DNA from: Bidens hawaiensis
Lineage: Eukaryota; Streptophyta; Magnoliopsida; Asterales; Asteraceae
Length of the DNA: 64,000 nt
Assembly: GCA_021521415.1 (NCBI GenBank)
Contig: JAIQDT010000168.1
Span: forward strand, 2,302,501-2,366,500
Direction of reading: 5' to 3'
Part shown: one piece after another, positions 23,583 through 34,704 of the stretch
Position numbering within the stretch: the stretch's first letter is position 1
Layout of the letters: every line of letters begins with the position of its first letter
Position numbers and translations under genes: made by a program
The notes under the pieces: model-generated
What the model saw: only the letters and a program-made list of their open reading frames with translations
What the model was told of the DNA's origin: nothing
Database searches by the model: none

Positions 23583-24675
23583 CCTGCAATTATATCCATA
23601 ATAACCCCATTATTAAACTTTAGGTAAAACGAATCATATGGAAAAGAAGTATTAACCAAATCTGTTAGGAGTACCTCTTTCTCCCAGTTTGTTCTAACGC
23701 AAATCCAAATCAAGATAAAGGTTCGTACCACTGTGCCAGTTAGCATGCCTACCCAAATGCCCTACAACAAATTTCTATGATAATTAGATATACATGTTAC
23801 TGTCAGTAATGCGTGATGTACAACATGGATGAGTATTAAGTTCAGACCTTTACTCCCCAACTGAGTACAAATCCAAGAGTGAGTCCCAAAGGAACTCCAA
23901 ATATGTAGTAGCATGCGATATTAATATACGCAATGACAGCTTGCCATCCCGCCCCAATTGCCACACCTACATTGTCCATATGAACATATAAATTAATAAG
24001 CCGGTTAAATGCAACAACAAAATAGTTATAATAAACTAGAGGTTACAATGTTTCAAGTTGCACGAATCATTTTGAAACTATAAAATTTGCAAAAATCATC
24101 CTTTATGTTAATATGTTGTTACACTTTTCGTGCTCTAACGAAAACTAAAAATGTCTGTTAAATTCAATGGTGTTTAATGTTAGATATTATGTATTATATG
24201 TATATTACGCATCACATACCTGAATTTAACAGACTGTCCGTTAGAGCAAACATAACATGTTAACATCAATGACGATGCAACTCATGCAAGCCAAGAATTA
24301 AATACATACCAGAAAGTGCGGGTTGAATATTGTTAATGATGAGGCATAGCGCTAGCAATGGAGTAAGAGCATAAACAGCTTGTTGAACTTCCAAACTGTT
24401 AGCAAATAAGGCAGGATATTGATGTCGGAAGATGACAAGGAGGATGGCTATAATAATATTCCGACGATAATTGAGAAGATAACGACCACCACCACCGAGA
24501 ACTTTGCGGTTCGTGGATGTGCGGCTCCTAGTTCATTTGACACCCTTATACTACATCCCAGAATTATATTTACATTATCATTTGGTTTTGATAAAAGAAA
24601 AATAATTGTAAAACTTACCTAATAGCTGCATTGAATCCAATTGCTATCATAACTGCCCACCCAACAATGTTTGTG
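23583..24675 (-). pseudogene. MATE exons C-F and their introns, C-terminal half
   Basis: Four exons with GT/AG borders and matching phases: C (TNIVGWAVMIAIGFNAAI), D (RVSNELGAAHPRTAKFSVV, then a 2-base gain and TAG), E (GWQAVIAYINIACYYIFGVP ... VLSWGVK) and F ([15 protein letters not shown] ... RTNWEKE). The donor GTACTC after RTNWEKE leads to the last exon, [16 protein letters not shown], at 23583. Outside the 2-base gain the frame is open, which suggests recent loss. Confidence 0.88.
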
Positions 24676-25799
24676 CTGCAAAATTTCATCAAAATTAGTT
24701 AATTGTTATATTACAAGCTATAAAATTTTTTTTATATATTTTCTTGAATAATATCTTAGCCTTAAAACTCAAAAGGACAAAAACTTAGGTTGCATTTAAT
24801 CGTTTTTGTCCTCATGTCACCGTTTAAAGATATGTTGACCCACAATTCTGCCCTAGGCACTTTAATGAATCAATCAGTCACCAAACCGAGTATTAAATAA
24901 GATTGAAATGATTAATACTAGAAGAGCTATATATACATAAATGTGAAAATAACAAACAAATAAAAATAAACGAAGTTGTTTTTTTCTTTAAGTTCCACTT
25001 AGATTAACGTGAAATGCAACATTATATCGTGTATAATTGTTTATATGAATTTGTTTATGATGGGAGACTATGTGAGTAGGCGGTGATCACTAGTTCGATC
25101 ATTGTACTGAAAGTGTTTTATCTCACTGCATTGTCTTACCTTCGGACGAGTGTTCGTTGGGCGTCGGCCCTAAGTGAGGGTTTCCCGGTACGGGGACAAG
25201 CGAATCCCGCCATGATGAACTTCGCCAATAGCCTATTTGAAGGATAGGTGGGTCGTTCAAAAATAAATTGTTTGCATTCACCTCTCACAAAGCTTAAATG
25301 AGAAGAGAAGGGGTGCGACTATGGGAAAGTGAGCGTTTCAATCGTGCTGAGTTTGATATCTCCACCGACGAAAGTACACACGGCTCCTTTAGTTATATTA
25401 AACACACTTAATATTAAAATATAAGTTTTGAATATAACTGAGAACACTTTGACGTTTGTCTATTGAAATTAATAATGCTTACTTAGATAATATAGTTCTT
25501 TGTTATATTAAAACACACTTAATATGAAAATATAAGTTTTGAATATAATTGGAAACACTTTGACACATGTTTATTTAGATAATAGTTATGATGTTAACGC
25601 TTATTTAGATAATAGTTAAAGATGTTAATGCTAAACGAAAGGATTAATTATACATGTCGAGCGGTACACAAATTATTTATGAACTATCAAACTCTACTCA
25701 TTTATATATATTTTCTGAAATATAAGAACACTCACAACAGCTTCTCTATTGCTATCTCTATAATTACACTAAAAAACACTACATTTTCTCTCTTATATA
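24676..25799. other. MATE intron, left part
   Basis: AT-rich intron DNA. At 25393-25600 a segment of about 110 bp is present twice in tandem with roughly 85-90% similarity (shared phrase AATATAAGTTTTGAATATAA). At about 25060-25380 a GC-richer island has a B-box-like AGTTCGATCA, possibly an old SINE or retroelement tail, but I could not define its ends. Frames here are not conserved. Confidence 0.5.
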
Positions 25800-26292
25800 C
25801 AATTAAATATGGGTGTTTTGACGGTTTTTTGGTCACACCATGAGCCAAACCGTTAGTAACGGTTTTTATTATCGAAAACTAAAACCGAACCGTTAAAAAT
25901 TAAAATCCAACCAAACCGAACCGTTACTGACGATTTGGTTCCGGTTTTGTTTCACGGCTTGAGCTTGCCAAGCCTATAGAAAATAGAAGATTAAGAGCTT
26001 ATTCAAAATGAACTTAATTTATAGAACCGAAAGGTATATAAATGTGTATGCATATGTTAATATGTTAGATGGAGTTTTGAAATTAATAAGCAATAATGTT
26101 ATTGATGTTTGGATGTTTAATTACTTTGAAATACTGAAAGTATATGCAGCACGGTATTAACAAAATTCTATATGAACCTTGAAGTAGTTAATTGATTAAA
26201 AAAGTTCATTGGTCATGAGATTAGATAATATTGGAAGCCCATAAAAATTTCTATTAAAAACTTCAACAAATATATTAAAATAATGTTCATAA

Positions 26293-27171
26293 TGTTGGGT
26301 TTTATACAAGATTATCAAAGTTCAAGTTAACCATATTTAACTAGAAAACGCAACGGAAGCTTAGATTTTAAATCTAGTTATAAACATACCTTTATGTTAA
26401 AACTAAAACCCAAAGCCAAGGATCAATATTACAAGAACAATATGCTTACAAAATGTAAATGGTACCTTCTTATACCTTATAAGAAGATGTAGATGGATGA
26501 AGAAGATGATGACTTTGAATGGCTAGGTTGCAAAGGAGAAACCCTCAAGCTTTTGATACCCCAAGCTTTGATCAACAACACCAACTAGTTGCTAGGATTT
26601 AGAACACTTGAACTAGCTCACAAAAACTCCCTCTTGTTGCCCAAGGGAGCCGTGGGTTTTTTGGAGAGAAAGAGAGAGAGTTATTTTGTTACAACACTTG
26701 AAATTCAAAATGAGACAAGAAACTTATTGCATGTGTTGTGAATGGAGAAGTATAAAGGAGGTCAACACTAGAAGACAAAACCTTGGAGTCTCCACCCACA
26801 TGGGGTGGACGGCTCCCCCTCTTTTTTTTTTTTTTTTTTTTGTGTTTTTGTTTTAACCATTTAAACATCTCCATTCATTTTATAAAACTTAATTTTATAA
26901 AATGTACATGCATTTACATAATTATTTAACCAATTAAATAATTAATTTATATAAATAAATTATCCAGATAATTTATTTAAATCCTCAAGTGTGTTTGTTT
27001 AGAAAACCAATTTCCTAAACACGTAGTGTTCGGTATTCTTTTAAATGATCAAATCACTAAAGGAATACATTTGGTGTTGTCTAGCTTGTTATTGGGTATG
27101 ACCCGACTTGGATCAAACACAGTTAGCCACATTAGTATAAGTATGTGTCTCGGGCATACGTAATTCCAACA
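26293..27171 (-). repeat. 3' LTR of the copia element
   Basis: 879 bp. On the minus strand it starts TGTTGGAATTACG and ends ACCCAACA. Identical to 33592-34470 by eye, including a 20-T run (plus strand) that would be expected to diverge early. Confidence 0.95.
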
Positions 27172-27184
27172 ATCTCCCACTTGC
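27172..27184 (-). other. Polypurine tract of the copia element
   Basis: GCAAGTGGGAGAT on the minus strand, directly before TGTTGGAATT of the 3' LTR. The sequence is purine-rich and in the expected place. Confidence 0.8.
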
Positions 27185-27935
27185 ACGAGATACATAGAAA
27201 ATTAATGCAAGTGGTGAATACCGCCTAACAACAGTTCACCACCCCTAATGTGTTTGACGAAGTGCCATTCAATAACATCATCCCTTCAAGTTCCTTACTT
27301 GATATGATTTAGGTGAATCTATCATTATATCCCTTTGTTACTAGATGTCATGTTGGATCTAAGAGACATAGGCGATCATTCTCTTTACAATTCAACTTTA
27401 TCAGGCCTTAGACATCTAAACTCTCAACACATAAGAGGAACAAATTCCTTCTTGACTGTATACGCCTCTCACTATCACTTTATACTCCACCCGAGCTCAT
27501 CCTTATGTACCATCTTTTACGAATAGCGAAGGGGAGAGTCAAAGTGTAATACTTGGTGAAAATCAAGACCCAGTATACATCTCAGGTCTAAGGATAATAT
27601 GAAATTCTCCTTTACTCAAAATTACTAATGATCAAGTCAATCGACTCCATGTAGTAATATTGAGAGCGGGTCAGTCCAATATTTGTATCCCACAAATATC
27701 TATGAACCTTGGCAGCAAACCTATGCTCCATATTCATTCCTTATGAATATCCACCAATCCTAGTTCATAATAGTCTTGCTTCATATTTGTTCCCACAAAT
27801 GTGATCGACTACGGACTTTTAGAATAAGATAACTTATTCATGGATTAAACATGCAAAATTAGAATTTAACTCAAGATTCCATAATCATATAAAAGTTAAA
27901 TTACAAAAGTCTTTTAAACGTAAATACAAAATAGA

Positions 27936-30900
27936 TCAAATCCAATTACTAGAATATCGAAGTCCTAAGCCACTCGCATGACGCTCATGTTTCGGTCTTT
28001 CTAGGAGCTTCGTGAATGGATCCGCAAGATTTTGATCAGTTCCAACTTTGCGAATACATATCTTTCCCTTTTCAACTTCATCCCTTATGTAGTTGAATCT
28101 CCGCTCTATGTGCCTTGTCTTTTGGTGTGAACGAGGTTCCTTGATTTGTGCAATCGCACCCTCGTTGTCACAAAAGATTTCTAGGGGGTCTTGAATGGAA
28201 GAGACCACCCCTAGATCAGTAATGAATTTCTTCAACCATGCAGCTTCCTGAGCTGCTAATGAAGCGGCGATGTATTCTGATTCTGTAGTGGACAATGCTA
28301 CCACTTCCTGTTTTGAGCTCTTCCAAGAGACAGCTCCTCCATTAAGAGTGAACACATACCCAGATTGTGATCGAGAATCATCTCGATCAGTTTGGAAGCT
28401 CGCATCCGTGTAACCTTTTATAGCGAGTTCCTCCTCACCAGATCCATATATCAGAAACATATCCTTAGTTCTCCTAAGGTATTTCAATATGCTCTTAACA
28501 GCCATCCAATGACTGTTTCCTGGATTCTGTTGATATCTGCTTGTCATGCTCAAAGCGCATGACACATCCGGTCTAGTACATATCATCGCATACATGATGG
28601 ATCCTATAGCTGAAGCATATGGGATTTGTTTCATCATCTCTTGCTCACCCTTTGAGTTTGGACACTGAGCTGAACTCAATATGGTCCCTCTTTGAATAGG
28701 TACAAAACCTTTCTTGGAGTTTTCCATCTTGAACCTTTTCAAGATCTTATCAATGTATGTACTTTGGTTCAAACCTATCAAGCGCCTTGACCTATCCCTA
28801 TAGATCTTTATTCCCAAAATATAGGCAGCTTCACCAAGATCCTTGATGGAAAATCTACTTCCAAGCCAAGCCTTAACGCTTTCCATGGTTGGAATGTCAT
28901 TTCCAAATAGTAGAATGTCATCGACATACAATACTAAGAAGGTAATTATACTCCCACTAGCTTTCTTATACACACAAGCCTCATCAGCGTTCTTGATGAA
29001 TCCAAAACTTTTGATTTCTTCATCAAAACGATGATTCCAAGTTCTAGATGCTTGTTTCAATCCATAGATTGATTTCTTTAACTTGCATACTTTATTAGGA
29101 TGTTTTGGATCGACAAAACCTTCAGGCTGAACCATATAGACATCTTCCTCAAGATATCCATTTAGGAAAGCGGTCTTGACATCCATTTGCCAAATTTCAT
29201 AATCATAATGTGCAGCTATGGCAAATAATATCCTAATAGACTTTAGCATTGCCACAGGCGAAAAAGTTTCATCATAATCAACCCCTTGAGTTTGAGTGAA
29301 ACCTTTAGCTACAAGTCTTGCTTTATAAGTATCCAAGTTTCCATGCATATCAGTTTTCCTTTTGAAAACCCACTTACTTCCAACAGCTTTGGAGTTGAGT
29401 GGTGGTTCAACCAATTCCCAAACTTGGTTGTCATACATGGATTGCATCTCAACGTTCATGGCTTCAAGCCATTTGTCACAATCATTCTTGGACATTGCAT
29501 CACGGTATGTGGTTGGTTCATCCGAATCTACCACGTAGCAACCTTCTACAAAAAATCCATATCTTTCAGGTGGATTGCTAACTCTACCAGATCTGCGAAC
29601 GTTTTGTGTGTTTTGATCAACCACTTGATCACTTTCAACAACCTCTTGTTGAGTGCTAGTATCAACCAATTGTGTATCATCTTGTGATTCTTGATCCTCA
29701 TCAAATTTCACTGTTCTACTATTAGTTCCTTCCTCAAGGAACTTAGTTTCCAAGAACTTACCCTTTCGAGCAATAATAACATTTTGCTCACTAGGATCGT
29801 AAAAGTAATATCCTAAATCATCTTTAGGATAACCTATAAAGATACACTTAGTGGATCGGACTTCTAATTTGTTTGGGGTGTATTGCTTTACATAAGCTTC
29901 ACAACCCCAAACTCTTAAGAATGATAGCGATGGAGCCTTTCCATGCCATACTTCAAAAGGTGTCTTCTCCACTTTCTTGGTTGGAGCCATATTCAATATG
30001 CGAACAGCGGAAAGTAAAGCATAGCCCCAAAATGATAGAGGTAAAGTGCTTCTAGCCATCATCGATCGAACCATATCTAATAGGGTACGATTTCTCCTTT
30101 CAGACACACCATTATGTTGTGGTGTTCCAGGTGGAGTAAGTTGTGAAATAATTCCACAACTCTTAAGATGATCTTGAAAAACACCACTTAGGTATTCACC
30201 TCCTCTATCACTACGAAGTACTTTGATTGTGGTCTTGAGTTGTCTTTCTACTTCAGTTTTGAAGTCTTTGAACATTTCAAAAGCTTCATCTTTGTGTTTC
30301 ATTAAGTACACATAACCATATCGACTATAATCGTCAATAAAGGTAATGAAGTATCTTTCACCATTCCTAGTCATTGGTCTAAAAGGACCACATACATCCG
30401 AATGTATGATACCCAATAATTCTTTTGACCTTTCAAAAGTTTTATTAAAGGGTTGCTTTGTCATTTTGCCTTGTAAACAAGATTCACATATATCAAATGA
30501 ATCATACTCATTTGTTTCTAGAATACCACTCTTGCGAAGAGTTTGCATGCGATTCTTGCTTATATGTCCAAGGCGACAATGCCAAAGATAGGAATCACCC
30601 AAGTCCTTCTTGAGTTTCTTGGTGTTGACATTGTACATTGAACTACTATGTGACATACCACTTTGATCTATTTCATATATACCATTCATGGGTATAGCTT
30701 TAAAATAAAACATGCCATTCATCAAAACATGAATATCACAATTTATAAATTTAAGATCAAAGCCACATTGTTTTAAAAGAGACACGGAAATAATGTTTCT
30801 CCTTAACTTAGGAGCATACAAAACATTCTTCAAAATTACTTCCAAACCACTTGGAAGCTTTAACAAGTAGTCTCCTTGGGCTTGGACTTCAACTCTTGCT

Positions 30901-31946
30901 CCATTGCCCATAAAGAGACTAATGTCCCCTTTGTTGAGTTGTTTACTTCTTTTGAACCCCTGCAACAAATTGCAAATGTGAGTTCCACATCCGGTATCAA
31001 GTACCCATGTATTTGAAGAAATAACATTTAGTTCAATATGTATAGTAAAGATAATACCTGAGGTATGCCCCGCATCCCTCTTATCTTTTAACGCATTGAG
31101 ATAGGTCGGACAATTCCTTTTCCAATGACCTATCTCTCCACACTCAAAGCATGGATCTTGCGCCGCAACCTTTTGCTTCTTTTCCTTCGGTTTGGTGGGC
31201 GTGATGGCTTTCCTCTTTCCCTTTCCTTGGACGTGGCCCTTGCCCTTAGCAACACTTGCTTTGGGGTTGGAGTTATGTCCCCTTTTCCCTTCATTGATTG
31301 TTAGAACGGGTAAAACCCTTTTACCCATTCCCGCTTCGGCCGTTCTTAGCATTGCGTGAAGCTCACCAATGCTTTTGTCCCACCCGTTCATGTTATAGTT
31401 CATGACAAAGGTTTCAAACCTTTTGGTCAAAGAGTTGAGGATCAAATCCGTAGCCAACTCATTTGAGACGGGACAATTCAACCTACGAAGCTTTTCAATG
31501 TAGCTTTTCATCTTTAGGACATAAGATGAGACGCTTTGGGTTTCCTCCATACGACATGCATGAAACGCTCGAACCGTTTCGAAACGTTCCGCTCTAGCTT
31601 GTTGAAGGAACATTTCCTTCAATTGAGTTATCATGTCGTATGCCCCATGATGCTCGAAATCCTTTTGGATTTCGGGAATCATAGTCCCTAACATGAGGCA
31701 AGAGGCTTGCACCGAATCTTTGGTGTACTTGACCCAATCGTTATACGCCTCCTCATCTTCCACGTTAGGCTCATCGGGAATGGGATCGTCTAAGACATAT
31801 GATATCTCTTCTTGTTTGAGAACTATTCTTAAGTTGCGATACCAATCCATAAAGTTATTATGGTTTAGACGATCTTTTTCAAGGATGGTTCTTAAGGATA
31901 GGTTACGGGTGTTATGGGTAGAGGTGTTTGCATTGTTAGCGGCCAT
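27936..31946 (-). CDS. Ty1/copia gag-pol polyprotein, complete
   Basis: 1336 codons. Gag domain in the N-terminal 230 residues (FMDWYRNLRIVLK), a CCHC knuckle CFECGEIGHWKRNC near 265, protease WVLDTGCGTHICN near 315, integrase zinc site (LWHCRLGHISKNR ... CESCLQGK) and DDE core (HSDVCGPF near 515, SDRGGEYLS near 580, HNGVSERRNRT near 613), RT (TAFLNGYLEEDVYM, and the catalytic LYVDDILLF near 1007), and RNase H (YTDASFQTD, TESEYIAAS near 1225, FCDNEGAIA). All catalytic residues I checked are present. Gag and pol share one frame. The Met at 31946 precedes a normal gag start; a 1645-bp leader separates it from the 5' LTR. Confidence 0.96.
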   Translation of the reverse strand: MAANNANTSTHNTRNLSLRTILEKDRLNHNNFMDWYRNLRIVLKQEEISYVLDDPIPDEPNVEDEEAYNDWVKYTKDSVQASCLMLGTMIPEIQKDFEHHGAYDMITQLKEMFLQQARAERFETVRAFHACRMEETQSVSSYVLKMKSYIEKLRRLNCPVSNELATDLILNSLTKRFETFVMNYNMNGWDKSIGELHAMLRTAEAGMGKRVLPVLTINEGKRGHNSNPKASVAKGKGHVQGKGKRKAITPTKPKEKKQKVAAQDPCFECGEIGHWKRNCPTYLNALKDKRDAGHTSGIIFTIHIELNVISSNTWVLDTGCGTHICNLLQGFKRSKQLNKGDISLFMGNGARVEVQAQGDYLLKLPSGLEVILKNVLYAPKLRRNIISVSLLKQCGFDLKFINCDIHVLMNGMFYFKAIPMNGIYEIDQSGMSHSSSMYNVNTKKLKKDLGDSYLWHCRLGHISKNRMQTLRKSGILETNEYDSFDICESCLQGKMTKQPFNKTFERSKELLGIIHSDVCGPFRPMTRNGERYFITFIDDYSRYGYVYLMKHKDEAFEMFKDFKTEVERQLKTTIKVLRSDRGGEYLSGVFQDHLKSCGIISQLTPPGTPQHNGVSERRNRTLLDMVRSMMARSTLPLSFWGYALLSAVRILNMAPTKKVEKTPFEVWHGKAPSLSFLRVWGCEAYVKQYTPNKLEVRSTKCIFIGYPKDDLGYYFYDPSEQNVIIARKGKFLETKFLEEGTNSRTVKFDEDQESQDDTQLVDTSTQQEVVESDQVVDQNTQNVRRSGRVSNPPERYGFFVEGCYVVDSDEPTTYRDAMSKNDCDKWLEAMNVEMQSMYDNQVWELVEPPLNSKAVGSKWVFKRKTDMHGNLDTYKARLVAKGFTQTQGVDYDETFSPVAMLKSIRILFAIAAHYDYEIWQMDVKTAFLNGYLEEDVYMVQPEGFVDPKHPNKVCKLKKSIYGLKQASRTWNHRFDEEIKSFGFIKNADEACVYKKASGSIITFLVLYVDDILLFGNDIPTMESVKAWLGSRFSIKDLGEAAYILGIKIYRDRSRRLIGLNQSTYIDKILKRFKMENSKKGFVPIQRGTILSSAQCPNSKGEQEMMKQIPYASAIGSIMYAMICTRPDVSCALSMTSRYQQNPGNSHWMAVKSILKYLRRTKDMFLIYGSGEEELAIKGYTDASFQTDRDDSRSQSGYVFTLNGGAVSWKSSKQEVVALSTTESEYIAASLAAQEAAWLKKFITDLGVVSSIQDPLEIFCDNEGAIAQIKEPRSHQKTRHIERRFNYIRDEVEKGKICIRKVGTDQNLADPFTKLLERPKHERHASGLGLRYSSNWI

Positions 31947-32064
31947 CTACAAAATTTAACAAAGTTTTATTTTAGTATTATAAACAATTTAATTATTAAT
32001 ACCCTTTTATTCCAAATTTTAAAATAATAATTAAATTCTAGAATCCAACGATAAATCAAATTTC

Positions 32065-32373
32065 GGTTAGGTGACCTTTATCCCGTTATTTGATTTAACA
32101 AGGTAGTCAATCTTGACAATTGCAACCCTTTGCAACTTCTAGAGGTATGGGACCATTCGAAATCCTTATTTCGTGTTGGCATGTTTATCCCATCAACACC
32201 ATTGGACCCATGCTTAGGTGACCTTTATCACATGGTTTTCAATTCAAGTCGTCCTACTTGTATAAACATGTAAGATTAACATACAAGTGGTTAGGTGACC
32301 TTTATCCCACAAATATGTTAATATTACCCTAAGTATACTAGTTTGCTCAAAATGGTTAGGTGACCTTTATCCC
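32065..32373 (-). repeat. Four-copy 20-bp motif in the copia leader
   Basis: GGTTAGGTGACCTTTATCCC (plus strand) occurs exactly at 32065-32084, 32289-32308 and 32354-32373, and with a few changes at 32212-32231. Copies are dispersed at about 65-150 bp spacing in unrelated sequence. In the element's sense the motif is GGGATAAAGGTCACCTAACC. Function unknown. Confidence 0.85.
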
Positions 32374-33574
32374 ATTTAAAGTTCCCTAATACGTTAAGTG
32401 TCATACAAAAGGATGGTGTAAGACTTGTTTCCTTGGTAATTATGAAAAAGGGATTTTAAGTTTTCCAATATTCTAGTTTGAAAAACATTATGCCATATCC
32501 TAACATGCATTTAGTAATATGGCGATTTTGAAAACCAATTTTCAAGGTTCAAGTTATAATAAAACCAATTTTATTATATGTGAGTAATCGCTTAGTTTTA
32601 ATAAACCCATTTAATTAAACTAATTGACGCGATATTACCAAATATATATTAGAACCCGTTTTATGCTTGTTGTCGTTCCTATGTGACGGTTTGGATATCC
32701 TAATATCTATCAACCACACATTACAATAAGTAAAACAAACAACCAAGCAAACACATGCAAAATATAGTCATAACCGAGAACCGCTAAGTTTGACCATACT
32801 TGTTAGCCGAAACAAGTATAGGTCATAAGTCACACCTAAGGGACAAAACATGACACAAGGATGGAATGTTGACTCCCACTTGACCTTGCATCCAAATGCT
32901 TCAAGTATCCTTTCCAAGTTGTTGTGTTCTTGTTGGGCTTGTTAATGGGCTCCAAACTTCCAAAAGTCTTCTTGGGCCCAAGAGTGAAATTTATGGGCCT
33001 AATGGGCTTGAATCCCATGATGGGCCGGTGAGGCCCAACAAGCCCAAAATTTCGGTCCAAGGCCCAAATCCACCAATTCTTGCATCTTCAATTTTTACAA
33101 AATGTATCCTAATACATATTTTTCTAAAAAAAAGAAAATGCAACTAATCTATTTATTACAAACCAACTTATGAATAAATAAATTACACAAGCCTAAGATT
33201 ATGAATTATTACAACCATATTGAATAATAAACATAATCAACATACACAAACAACAATCAACACATCCAAGGTCTAGGTTTCGGTTATGACACATCCAAAC
33301 ATACCAAATGTTCTAAGCATGCAACCTAAGCAACCAATGCCCAAAATCACCAAATAAAATCGGCCCCCCCCCCCCAAGAGGCTACGGCCCAAATTATTAT
33401 TATTATTTTTTTATTTTCAACATCCAAATGTTATTAATGGTTTCCTAAGATCTTTCATGCATGTCAAGATCTTACAAATCCATGAGGGGTAAAATCCACC
33501 CAAATTTCGGACCCCTTTTTCACCCATGAAAAACCCGAAATCTATGAACATGTAAGAAGCATAAGTCCTTGTAA

Positions 33575-33590
33575 CCGGCTCTTGATGCCA
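33575..33590 (-). other. Primer binding site of the copia element
   Basis: TGGCATCAAGAGCCGG on the minus strand, one base inside the 5' LTR. It resembles the initiator-Met PBS TGGTATCAGAGCC with a T-to-C change and one extra A, so either a divergent Met site or another Met tRNA primes. Confidence 0.7.
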
Positions 33591-33591
33591 T

Positions 33592-34470
33592 TGTTGGGTT
33601 TTATACAAGATTATCAAAGTTCAAGTTAACCATATTTAACTAGAAAACGCAACGGAAGCTTAGATTTTAAATCTAGTTATAAACATACCTTTATGTTAAA
33701 ACTAAAACCCAAAGCCAAGGATCAATATTACAAGAACAATATGCTTACAAAATGTAAATGGTACCTTCTTATACCTTATAAGAAGATGTAGATGGATGAA
33801 GAAGATGATGACTTTGAATGGCTAGGTTGCAAAGGAGAAACCCTCAAGCTTTTGATACCCCAAGCTTTGATCAACAACACCAACTAGTTGCTAGGATTTA
33901 GAACACTTGAACTAGCTCACAAAAACTCCCTCTTGTTGCCCAAGGGAGCCGTGGGTTTTTTGGAGAGAAAGAGAGAGAGTTATTTTGTTACAACACTTGA
34001 AATTCAAAATGAGACAAGAAACTTATTGCATGTGTTGTGAATGGAGAAGTATAAAGGAGGTCAACACTAGAAGACAAAACCTTGGAGTCTCCACCCACAT
34101 GGGGTGGACGGCTCCCCCTCTTTTTTTTTTTTTTTTTTTTGTGTTTTTGTTTTAACCATTTAAACATCTCCATTCATTTTATAAAACTTAATTTTATAAA
34201 ATGTACATGCATTTACATAATTATTTAACCAATTAAATAATTAATTTATATAAATAAATTATCCAGATAATTTATTTAAATCCTCAAGTGTGTTTGTTTA
34301 GAAAACCAATTTCCTAAACACGTAGTGTTCGGTATTCTTTTAAATGATCAAATCACTAAAGGAATACATTTGGTGTTGTCTAGCTTGTTATTGGGTATGA
34401 CCCGACTTGGATCAAACACAGTTAGCCACATTAGTATAAGTATGTGTCTCGGGCATACGTAATTCCAACA
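33592..34470 (-). repeat. 5' LTR of the copia element
   Basis: 879 bp, identical by eye to 26293-27171. Defined as 5' by the adjoining PBS. A poly(A)-like run of 20 is present on the sense strand within the LTR. Confidence 0.95.
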
Positions 34471-34704
34471 CATAAAATATATATAAAAGACTAAAATATA
34501 TAGTGTAAAATCTTACGGTCCGGTCCGGTGTTATACGAACGGTTTTCGGTATAAAACGTAAACCAAACCTTTAGCTACGGTTTGGAATTCTTGAAACCGA
34601 CCGACCGGAAGTTAAAGAAAAAAACCGACCGTGAAACCAAACCAATGACCGGTTTGGGCGGTTTCATGGTTTGAAACCGAACCGTGAACACCCCTATAAT
34701 TAAA

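Larger units (their letters stand above)
26293..34470 (-). mobile_element. Complete, apparently intact Ty1/copia retrotransposon
   Basis: 8178 bp with TG...CA ends, 5-bp duplication CATAA (26288-26292, 34471-34475), two 879-bp LTRs that I found identical, a Met-type PBS, a polypurine tract, and one uninterrupted polyprotein frame. On the minus strand the order is gag, protease, integrase, RT, RNase H, the Ty1/copia order. Identity of the LTRs means zero substitutions in 879 sites, so the insertion is likely younger than about 50,000 years at the usual rate. It sits in a hAT MITE in a MATE intron, on the same strand as the gene. I do not assign a lineage. Confidence 0.95.
25808..34696. mobile_element. 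hAT-type MITE split by the copia insertion
   Basis: Left part 25808-26292 begins TATGGGTGTTTTGACGG. Right part 34476-34696 ends CCGTGAACACCCCTA, its imperfect inverse. The flanks are CAATTAAA (25800-25807) and TAATTAAA (34697-34704), an 8-bp duplication with one mismatch, as expected for hAT. Interior is rich in AACCGAACCGT and its complement. Without the copia element it is about 0.7 kb with no transposase. Confidence 0.72.

Noticed and set aside
25060..25380. SINE with A and B boxes
   Set aside because: Only a weak B-box-like AGTTCGATCA was seen; no A box at proper spacing, tail or target duplication.
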